12,127 nt of DNA, taken from contig DYDC01000054.1 of assembly GCA_020718125.1 (NCBI GenBank), positions 1 to 12,127 on the forward strand, read 5' to 3'. The stretch comes from Methylacidiphilum sp. Lineage in GTDB: Bacteria > Verrucomicrobiota > Verrucomicrobiia > CAIQCK01. Positions 6,226 to 12,127 of this stretch are shown piece after piece (the first letter of the stretch is position 1; each line of letters opens with the position of its first letter). A program made the translations under genes and the position numbers. The notes beneath the pieces are model-generated. The model saw nothing but the letters and a program-made list of their open reading frames with translations. It was not told where the DNA came from and ran no database searches.

Positions 6226-7081
6226 ATGAGAAGCTCGCCGCAGATGCCTATGATTGAGCCGCTGCCGATCCCCGACACGCTCGACTGCGAACTGTGGTGC
6301 GGCCCGGCGCGCAAGGAGCCGATCTATCGCGACAAGCTCCAATACGATTGCGGCTTCATCTGGAACACTGGCGACGGCGAGTCGTGCAACCAGGGCGTCC
6401 ACGATCTGGACATGGCGCGCTGGGTGTTCGGGCGAGACGGGCCTGCCGAAGCGGATGATGAGCATCGGCGGGCGATTCGTGTTCAACGACGTCGGCGAGG
6501 CGCCGAACACGCAGATTTGCTGTTACGACTACTCCGTGCCGGTCATCTACGAAGTCCACAACCTGCTCGCGTCGAAGGACGCGAAGGACGCGCCGAACTA
6601 CCGCGGCGTCAAAACCGGCACGCTCGTGCAGTGCGAGGGCGGCCGCGTGTTGATGCACGCCGGCGCGGTCTTCGACAACGACGGCAAAGAGATCAAGAAG
6701 TTCAAAGGCGGCGAACGGCGCTTCGAGAACTTCATCGCGGCGATGCGCAGCGGGAAACGCGAAGACCTTCACTGTGAGGTGCTCGCCGGCCACATCTCCA
6801 CGAACATCTGCCACGCCGGCAACGTCTCCTACCGTCTCGGCCGCAAGGCCGGCGCCGCCGAGATGCGCGCGCAGATCGGCAACCTGCCGCTGTTCCAGGA
6901 GACGCTTGACCGTTACCTCGCCCACCTGAAGGCGCACGACGTGGAGCCGGGCGAGTCGCTGCTCGGCCCGTGGCTCGAATGGAACGAGGTCAGCGAGCGG
7001 TTCAAGGACAACGCGAAGGCGAACGAACTCGTCCGCGGTTTCTACCGCAAGCCGTTCGCCGTGTCGGAAGCGAAGGTGTAA
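6226..7081 (+). pseudogene. Truncated, frameshifted Gfo/Idh/MocA-family oxidoreductase
   Basis: The remnant covers the C-terminal two-thirds of an NAD(P)-dependent sugar dehydrogenase. It starts near 'QMRSSPQM', a piece that in full-length relatives follows the Rossmann domain, and jumps after 'MIE' to 'LPIPDTLDCELWCGP'. It continues through 'NQGVHDLDMARW' with the GVH catalytic His, then needs a one-base deletion around 6439-6443 to pass from 'GRDG' to 'LPKRMMSIGGRF'. From there the frame is open to TAA 7079-7081 and carries the typical C-terminal 'GPWLEWNEVSERF' and 'YRKPF'. The NAD-binding N-terminus (about 150-200 residues) is absent; in its place lies the minus-strand DUF433/DUF5615 unit. 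With an N-terminal loss, an internal gap and a frameshift it cannot be functional. Confidence 0.8.
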
Positions 7082-7135
7082 ACACCCGCTCCGTTTCGGT
7101 ATGGGCGGCCCCGCGCCAACCAGTGGCGTTTCGGG

Positions 7136-8494
7136 CTAGAAGGTGTATTTCGCGCCGAGGGAGATCAGGTTGCGGGTGAACTCGCGGCCGAGACCGAATG
7201 GCATTGTTGGCGATATCCGCTTGTTGGGGACATGGCTCTCGGCGTCGTCGTGCGAGTAGGTGAATTCCGCGGAAAGGTGTTTGTTGAAGGCGTAGGTCAC
7301 GGAGCAACTGGGGGTGTAGATCCAGTCCACGCGATAGACCGGGTGCTGCCAGTTGCCAATGTAGAGGCGGAACCCGGCGCCCACGGTGAGTTTGTCGCCG
7401 AACTTGTGCTTGTAGGTGATGTCGTAGGTGATGTCCTCATACATGCTCTGGCTGGTGAACGCCGGCTGCTCGAACCGTTTGTGGGACAGGATGATGGTGT
7501 CCTCCCTGGTCGGCATGAACGAGGCGTTGGCGTCCACCCAGAACACCACGTCGTCCTGGTTGAACTTGGGCACCTGGGTTTTCAAGCGCGAATCCCAATC
7601 ACGGAAGTCGGGGCCGGCGAGGATGGCGAGCTTGACCCAGGGGGCGGGGGAGCCTTCGACGCCGAACAAGGCGCGCTGGTAGGCGCTGTCGTAGGGGCTG
7701 TCGGCAAACACCCTCGAGTCAACCACCCACGGGCCGCGATACTGGTTCTGCTGGCCGTAACGATAGCCGGCCACCACGTGAGTTTTGTCACAAACCTTGA
7801 AGCCGACATCCAGGCCGCCGTTGACGTCGTCGCGGTCATAGTAGTTGATGTATCCCCTGTAGAGGTTCGGGAGCCGCTGCTTGGTCTGGAAATCGTGCGT
7901 GTAGAACGACGCCACGGGCCGGAAGAACCACGGGCCGACGGTCTGCGTCAGCTTGAAACTCTCGCGCAGCATGAACTGCTCGCGGCGGTCGCGCAACGGG
8001 ATGCCGCCGATGGCCGGCGGCGCGCCGGGCGTGCCAAAGGTCGGGTTTTGGTCGCTGCCGTCCACGAACATGGGGGCGGAGCTGATTTCGTAGGCGGTGT
8101 TTTCGATCTTGCCGCCCAAGACCAGCAGGGCGCGATGGGCCACGTAATCCTCCGACGGCGCGGCATGGTAGAACACGATGTCGGGCGCGTAGGAAGCGCT
8201 GAGGTTGAAGGCGTCGCACGGCTTGTAGTCCACGCCGACCTTCGGCGAGAGGGTCGTGACGAACGACTCTTTGTTGGGGGCGACAGGGTGGAAAAACGTC
8301 GGCAGGACCGCCTTGTGGTCCTGGATGAAGACGTTGTCGTCGAAGGTTTCCTTGACGCCCAGTTCGGCCTTGAACTGGACGTCGCTCTTCTTCTCGGCCG
8401 GCTTGTCGGCGGCGAAGGCGGCACCCACGCCGCACAACACGGCAGCCGCCACGAGGCAACTCCAACGAATCACGGAAAGGTTCTTCATGGTCAT
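7136..8494 (-). CDS. Outer-membrane beta-barrel protein (BBP2-like porin)
   Basis: This 452-residue protein has a Sec signal peptide: a basic start, hydrophobic core WSCLVAAAVLCGVGAAFA, and probable cleavage after AFA-AD near residue 29. The mature protein begins 'FKAELGVKETFDDNVFIQD', reminiscent of the putative beta-barrel porin family PF10082, and runs as alternating amphipathic strands with Tyr/Trp/Phe girdles. It ends in LGAKYTF, with the terminal Phe recognised by the BAM complex. A second ATG at 8488 is possible; neither has a strong ribosome-binding site. It lies 117 bp downstream of the OFA transporter on the same strand, so a role in passing small carboxylates through the outer membrane is a reasonable inference. 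Specificity cannot be read from sequence. Confidence 0.8.
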   Translation of the reverse strand: MTMKNLSVIRWSCLVAAAVLCGVGAAFAADKPAEKKSDVQFKAELGVKETFDDNVFIQDHKAVLPTFFHPVAPNKESFVTTLSPKVGVDYKPCDAFNLSASYAPDIVFYHAAPSEDYVAHRALLVLGGKIENTAYEISSAPMFVDGSDQNPTFGTPGAPPAIGGIPLRDRREQFMLRESFKLTQTVGPWFFRPVASFYTHDFQTKQRLPNLYRGYINYYDRDDVNGGLDVGFKVCDKTHVVAGYRYGQQNQYRGPWVVDSRVFADSPYDSAYQRALFGVEGSPAPWVKLAILAGPDFRDWDSRLKTQVPKFNQDDVVFWVDANASFMPTREDTIILSHKRFEQPAFTSQSMYEDITYDITYKHKFGDKLTVGAGFRLYIGNWQHPVYRVDWIYTPSCSVTYAFNKHLSAEFTYSHDDAESHVPNKRISPTMPFGLGREFTRNLISLGAKYTF

Positions 8495-8519
8495 GTCACT
8501 TCACGAAAACGTCTTTGTC

Positions 8520-8549
8520 ACTGGCTGAATCGGTCGAACAACTGGCTGA
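8520..8549. repeat. Two 9-bp direct repeats, 21 bp apart, upstream of the porin gene
   Basis: ACTGGCTGA occurs at 8520-8528 and again at 8541-8549, identical and in the same orientation with a period of 21 bp (two helical turns). The pair lies 26-55 nt upstream of the porin start on its coding strand. This placement fits an operator for a regulator binding two successive turns on one face of the helix; no known regulator motif was recognised. Confidence 0.35.
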
Positions 8550-8552
8550 GGT

Positions 8553-8597
8553 ATGGCGGGCCGCAGGCCAGGACAACCCGGCGCCACGGCCCGCCAT
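8553..8597 (-). terminator. GC-rich hairpin after the OFA transporter gene
   Basis: ATGGCGGGCCG (8553-8563) is a perfect 11-bp inverted match to CGGCCCGCCAT (8587-8597), with a 23-nt loop. It starts 15 nt past the transporter stop on the minus-strand transcript. There is no T-tract after the stem, so it may protect the acs-transporter mRNA 3' end or partly terminate before the porin gene rather than act as a classical intrinsic terminator. Confidence 0.5.
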
Positions 8598-8611
8598 CAA
8601 GCATTGTAATT

Positions 8612-9874
8612 TCAGGTCGAAACGGGCGGGGCTTTGTGGTGCGGCGGCTTGACCACGAACGTCATGAAGGCGGCCACGATCAGCAGCCCGCAGGAGCAGT
8701 AATAGGCGAAGTCAAAGCTCTTCGTGGCGTCATAGACCTTGCCCGCCAGTAGCGAGAGCATGAAGCCGCCGAGGCCCCACGCGGTGAACACCAGCCCGTA
8801 GTTGACGCCGAAGTTCTTCAGTCCGTAGAAGTCCTTCGTGATGGACGGGAACAGCGCGAGGTTCGCGCCGTAGTTCGCGCCAATCATCGCCGAAAGGAGA
8901 GCGAGCATTGTCGTGCTGCCAAAGACACTGCCGGTCTTGGCCTGCGAGAGCAGGAAGATCATCACGGCTTGCAGGATGAAACAGAAGAAGAACGTCGCCT
9001 TCCGTCCGATCTTGTCGGAGAGCATGCCGGCGATGATGCGGCCCGCGCCGTTGCCGACCGCCAGGACTGCCACGAGCACGAAGCCAAGTTTCACTCCCGC
9101 CTGCACGTCCACCATCTTCGCCAGCTTGGAGATGATCATCAGCCCCGCGCCGGCGCCGCAGACATACATGAACCACAGGACGTAGAACTGCCATGTCTTG
9201 AGGATCTCCATCGGCGAGAAGTCTTCCTTCTTCGCCACTGCGCCTGGTTTCGGTGGCACGGTGCCCGGCGGCACGTAGCCCTTCGGGGGTGGCTTGAGGA
9301 TTTGCGCAAGCCCCATCACCACGACGAGGAACCCGATGCCGAGCGCCAGCATCGTGAAAGGGACGCCCTTGGCGTTGATCAGCGCCTCCACCAGCGGCGC
9401 GACATAGACGCTCGCCAGGCCGAAGCCGGACACGACGATGCCGGCGATCAAGCCGGTGCGCGCCGCCGGGAACCACTTAACGGCCGGCGGTGTCGCCGAG
9501 GCGTAGCCGAAGCCGATGCCGGTGCCCGCGAGCACGCCGAACCCGATGATGTAACTCAACACCGAGTTGGAGAAGCTGGCGAGGATCATGCCGGCACCGA
9601 CGAGCACGCCGCCGATGGTGGCGACGATGCGGGGGCCGATCCGGTCCTGCATGCGGCCGGCCGGGACCATGATCAGCGAGAAGATCAGGCACGCCACGGA
9701 GTAGGGCCACGCCTTGTCGGCTTCGGACCAGCCCCAGTCGGCGGGGATTTTCTTGCTGACGACGCTCCAGGAGTAGAGGACGCCGAGGGCGAGATTGATG
9801 CCCATTGCGGCAAAAGTAACCGTCCACCCGTGATTCTTCACGGGCGGTTGAGCTACGCTTGTATTATCAGCCAT
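8612..9874 (-). CDS. OFA-family MFS transporter (monocarboxylate/oxalate-formate type)
   Basis: This 420-residue protein has about 12 membrane helices and no signal peptide. Family markers are the helix-1 'GVLYSWSVVSKKI', the loop 2-3 signature 'GRMQDRIGPR', the glycine-rich 'GFGVLAGTGIGFGYASATPPAVKWFP' region split across helices 4-5, and a central cytoplasmic loop (about residues 213-242) rich in Pro. A second-half counterpart is 'GMLSDKIGRK'. These match the oxalate:formate antiporter (OxlT-like) branch of the major facilitator superfamily, whose members move formate, oxalate, acetate, lactate or pyruvate. The start ATG 9874 has AAGGAG 6 nt upstream. The gene follows acs by 83 bp on the same strand, which points to acetate or a related monocarboxylate as substrate. 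The direction of transport is not determined. Confidence 0.85.
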   Translation of the reverse strand: MADNTSVAQPPVKNHGWTVTFAAMGINLALGVLYSWSVVSKKIPADWGWSEADKAWPYSVACLIFSLIMVPAGRMQDRIGPRIVATIGGVLVGAGMILASFSNSVLSYIIGFGVLAGTGIGFGYASATPPAVKWFPAARTGLIAGIVVSGFGLASVYVAPLVEALINAKGVPFTMLALGIGFLVVVMGLAQILKPPPKGYVPPGTVPPKPGAVAKKEDFSPMEILKTWQFYVLWFMYVCGAGAGLMIISKLAKMVDVQAGVKLGFVLVAVLAVGNGAGRIIAGMLSDKIGRKATFFFCFILQAVMIFLLSQAKTGSVFGSTTMLALLSAMIGANYGANLALFPSITKDFYGLKNFGVNYGLVFTAWGLGGFMLSLLAGKVYDATKSFDFAYYCSCGLLIVAAFMTFVVKPPHHKAPPVST

Positions 9875-9904
9875 GGAAGGCTCCTTGCAGTTTCAGGCGG
9901 GTTC

Positions 9905-9941
9905 GGCCCAGAGGGGCCGCCTTGCGGCGGCCCCTCCGGCC
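9905..9941 (-). promoter_or_regulatory. GNRA-capped intergenic hairpin between acs and the OFA transporter
   Basis: Bases 9911-9921 and 9926-9936 form a perfect 11-bp stem. A further GGCC/GGCC block (9905-9908 with 9938-9941) closes it beyond a small internal loop. On the minus-strand transcript the loop is GCAA, a GNRA tetraloop, which makes an exceptionally stable RNA hairpin. It sits 17-53 nt past the acs stop and about 30 nt before the transporter start, with no T-tract, so processing, 3'-end protection of acs mRNA or partial attenuation is more likely than full termination. Confidence 0.6.
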
Positions 9942-9957
9942 GTTGGTGAATGAAGCC

Positions 9958-11937
9958 TTACAGCTTGCCCTTGACCAGCGCCTCAACGACGTGCGGGTCC
10001 GCGAGCGTGGTGATGTCGCCGATCTGGTCCACGGCGTTCTCGGCGATCTTGCGCAGGATGCGGCGCATGATCTTGCCCGACCGGGTCTTCGGCAGGCCCG
10101 GCGCGAACTGGATCTTGTCCGGCACCGCGATGGGGCCGATCTCCTTGCGGACGTGCAGGGCGAGTTCCTTGCGCAGGTCCTCGCTCTCCTTCACGCCTTC
10201 CTTGAGCGTGACGAATGCGTAGAGGCCCTGGCCTTTGATCTCGTGCGGCATCGGCGCCACGGCGGCCTCGGCCACCTTCGGATGGCTCACCAGCGCGCTT
10301 TCCACCTCGGCGGTGCCGATGCGGTGGCCGGAGACGTTCACCACGTCGTCAATGCGGCCCATCAACCAGTAGTCGCCGTCCTCGTCTATGCGGCAACCGT
10401 CGCCGGTGAAGTAGATGTCCTTATACATCGTGAAGTAGGTGTCAATGAACCGGTCATGATCGCCCCACGTGGTGCGCATCATGCCCGGCCACGGCTTCTT
10501 GATGCACAGCTTGCCGCCTTCGTTCGGGTTGCACGGCGTGTTGTCGTCGCGCAGGACCACCGGCTCGACGCCGAAGAACGGACGACTCGCGCTGCCCGGC
10601 TTGATGGTGTGCGCTCCCGGCAGTGGGGTGATGAGAATGCCGCCCGTCTCCGTCTGCCACCACGTGTCCACGATGGGGCACTTGCCCTTGCCGATGACGC
10701 GGTGATACCACATCCACGCCTCGGGGTTGATCGGCTCGCCGACCGACCCGAGCACCTTCAGCGTGCTCATGTCGTATTTGTTCGGGAACTCCTCGCCCTT
10801 CATGATGAGCGAGCGGATGGCGGTCGGGGCGGTGTAGAAGACGTTGACCTTGAACTTCTGGACGACCTGCCAGAACCGGCCCGCGTCGGGGAACGTCGGC
10901 ACGCCCTCGAACATCAGGCTCGTGGCGCCGTTGCAGAGCGGGCCATAGACGATGTAGCTGTGGCCGGTGACCCAGCCGATGTCGGCCGTGCACCAGTAGA
11001 TGTCCTCCTCGTGCACGTCGAAGATGTATTTGTGCGTCAGCGCGGAGTGGAGCAGGTAGCCGGCGGTGGAGTGGACCACGCCCTTCGGCTTGCCCGTGGA
11101 ACCCGAAGTGTAGAGCATGAACAGATAATCCTCGGCGTTCATCTTCTCCGGCTCGCACTGGTCGGCGGCCTTCGCCATCGCCTCGTGATACCAGATGTCG
11201 CGGCCCGCGACGATGTTGCAGGGCGTCTCGTCGCGCTTGACCACCACAACCTTCTCGATGCTGGGGCAGACCTTGCAGGACTCGTCCGCGATGGCCTTCA
11301 ACGGGATGTGTTTGCCGGCGCGCAGCGATGTGTTGGAGGTGATCAGTATCTTGCAGGTCGAGTCCTGGATGCGGCCCGCGAGCGCGTCGGCGCTGAACCC
11401 GCCGAAGATGATGGAATGGATCGCGCCGACGCGGGTGCAAGCCAGCATGACCACCGGCAGTTCGATGATCATCGGCAGGTAGATGGCGACGCGGTCGCCC
11501 TTCTTGACGCCGAGGCTCTTCAGCACGTTGGCGAACTTGCAGACCTCCTTGTGCAGTTCGGCGTAGGTGACCTTCCGCACGTCGTTTTCCGGCTCGCCCT
11601 GCCAGATGAGGGCGACCTTGTTGCCCCTGGTCTTGAGATGGCGGTCCAGGCAGTTGACGGAAACGTTGAGCTGGCCGTCCTCGAACCAGGTGTGCTTGAT
11701 GACGCGCTGGCTTGTGTTCCAGGTGTATTTGCGGCCGATGGTCGGCCTCTTGAACCACTCCAACGTGTCGCACTGCTCCAGCCAGAATTTGTCGGGTTCC
11801 TTGACCGAGCGTTCATACATCGCCTTGTATTGTTCGTTGTTGATGAAGGCCCGCTTGACCGTCTCGGCCGATGGCGGGAATGTGCGGGTTTCCGTCATCA
11901 AGGAACTGGTGGATATTGCTTTCTTCTGTTCCGTCAT
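9958..11937 (-). CDS. acs: Acetate-CoA ligase (AMP-forming acetyl-CoA synthetase)
   Basis: This 659-residue protein is full length for Acs (about 650). It converts acetate, ATP and CoA to acetyl-CoA in two steps through acetyl-AMP in the cytoplasm. The adenylate-forming motifs are complete: P-loop YTSGSTGKPKG (276-286); DTWWQTETGG (424-433), whose Trp427 corresponds to the residue that limits the acyl pocket to acetate; YFTGDG; the hinge and CoA-binding VSGHRIGTAEVES; and PKTRSGKIMRR with the catalytic Lys622, the site of regulatory acetylation in known Acs enzymes. The start ATG 11937 has AAGGAG 9 nt upstream. It is the first gene of the probable acs-OFA transporter-porin unit, with a sigma70-like promoter about 80-110 nt upstream. 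No nearby acetyltransferase or deacetylase is seen. Confidence 0.96.
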   Translation of the reverse strand: MTEQKKAISTSSLMTETRTFPPSAETVKRAFINNEQYKAMYERSVKEPDKFWLEQCDTLEWFKRPTIGRKYTWNTSQRVIKHTWFEDGQLNVSVNCLDRHLKTRGNKVALIWQGEPENDVRKVTYAELHKEVCKFANVLKSLGVKKGDRVAIYLPMIIELPVVMLACTRVGAIHSIIFGGFSADALAGRIQDSTCKILITSNTSLRAGKHIPLKAIADESCKVCPSIEKVVVVKRDETPCNIVAGRDIWYHEAMAKAADQCEPEKMNAEDYLFMLYTSGSTGKPKGVVHSTAGYLLHSALTHKYIFDVHEEDIYWCTADIGWVTGHSYIVYGPLCNGATSLMFEGVPTFPDAGRFWQVVQKFKVNVFYTAPTAIRSLIMKGEEFPNKYDMSTLKVLGSVGEPINPEAWMWYHRVIGKGKCPIVDTWWQTETGGILITPLPGAHTIKPGSASRPFFGVEPVVLRDDNTPCNPNEGGKLCIKKPWPGMMRTTWGDHDRFIDTYFTMYKDIYFTGDGCRIDEDGDYWLMGRIDDVVNVSGHRIGTAEVESALVSHPKVAEAAVAPMPHEIKGQGLYAFVTLKEGVKESEDLRKELALHVRKEIGPIAVPDKIQFAPGLPKTRSGKIMRRILRKIAENAVDQIGDITTLADPHVVEALVKGKL

Positions 11938-12001
11938 GGTGCTGATCTCCTTACTTCTCTGCGTCTCTTACCCTGGTTATTATTGTTTCGTGTTTTCCAA
12001 A

Positions 12002-12070
12002 GGACCGAAAGCGGGCATCAAACCACAAACCGCTCCGCCCTGTCAACAAGCCCTCTCCGCTTTTCGGTCC
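12002..12070 (-). promoter_or_regulatory. Probable acs promoter bracketed by an inverted repeat
   Basis: On the minus strand TTGACA (12046-12041, perfect -35) is followed after 18 bp by TTTGAT (12022-12017, 4 of 6 for -10). This places a start roughly 70 nt before the acs ATG. Outside this core lie GGACCGAAAGCGG (12002-12014) and its inverted counterpart CCGCTTTTCGGTCC (12057-12070), identical except for one extra A/T. The two arms flank the promoter on both sides with centres about 55 bp apart, as an operator pair would. Confidence 0.5.
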
Positions 12071-12080
12071 GCCGCGCGCA

Positions 12081-12127
12081 ACTTGACACACGCACCACGA
12101 TCAAGTCCCAGAGGGACGGACGAGAAT
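12081..12127. repeat. Small palindromes at the right edge; possible start of an interspersed repeat
   Basis: ACTTGA (12081-12086) and TCAAGT (12101-12106) are inverted, and immediately after comes GTCCC-AGA-GGGAC (12105-12117), a short perfect hairpin. Elements of the 'TCCCAGAGGGAC' type are, from memory, repeated many times in Verrucomicrobiota genomes. The window ends 10 nt later, so the full unit cannot be seen. Confidence 0.35.

Noticed and set aside
6190..6510. N-terminal extension of the minus-strand DUF433 frame
   Set aside because: The frame is open but lies antisense to the oxidoreductase remnant and has no DUF433 similarity; the domain begins after the Met-Met at 6189/6186.
7113..7131. 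Hairpin CGCCA-ACCAG-TGGCG with TTT after it, between the oxidoreductase remnant and the porin 3' end
   Set aside because: Five base pairs and three Ts are too weak to call a terminator in this base composition.
7232..8752. 506-codon open frame on the plus strand opposite the porin gene
   Set aside because: It is antisense to a protein with a clear signal peptide, beta-strand pattern and C-terminal Phe. Its translation is low-complexity Val/Gly/Asp/Arg-rich without domains, typical of a shadow frame in GC-rich DNA.

Overview
The window is a GC-rich bacterial chromosome segment with the look of a Verrucomicrobiota (Limisphaerales/Pedosphaera-like) genome. This is inferred from gene content: Tat-exported amidohydrolase-like and DegT-type proteins, a Gfo/Idh/MocA oxidoreductase of the 'IPDTLD...LWCGP' type, a PF10082-like barrel, DUF433/DUF5615 pairs and palindromic interspersed repeats. 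No rRNA, tRNA, CRISPR array or transposase gene was recognised.

Left part (1-1800): a very strong 19-bp hairpin terminator is followed by a minus-strand PAS/PAS hybrid-type sensor kinase that is decayed in three independent ways. It has a 1-nt frameshift after its membrane anchor, an in-frame loss of most of the HATPase domain, and a foreign tail where a receiver domain would be expected.

Centre (1982-5193), plus strand: a probable operon holds a cytoplasmic metal-dependent amidohydrolase, then (ATGA overlap) a Tat-exported amidohydrolase-fold protein that has lost the canonical metal ligands. After a 164-bp nested array of four palindromic repeats comes a Tat-exported DegT/DnrJ/EryC1/StrS PLP aminotransferase. 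Two of the three proteins carry twin-arginine signals, so a periplasmic PLP-dependent pathway of unknown substrate is the most unusual theme of the window.

Accessory patch (5194-7081): a DUF433 gene (possibly translationally coupled to a 13-codon leader), a short remnant resembling an aminotransferase C-terminus, a minus-strand DUF433-DUF5615 antitoxin/toxin-like pair, and a decayed Gfo/Idh/MocA oxidoreductase. It looks like a sugar-metabolism locus eroded around toxin-antitoxin-like insertions.

Right part (7136-12127), minus strand: acs (acetate-CoA ligase), then an OFA-family MFS carboxylate transporter, then an outer-membrane beta-barrel. They are ordered as an uptake-and-activation unit for acetate or another short carboxylate. 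A GNRA-capped hairpin lies between acs and the transporter, a second hairpin lies after the transporter, and an inverted repeat brackets a good sigma70-like promoter upstream of acs.
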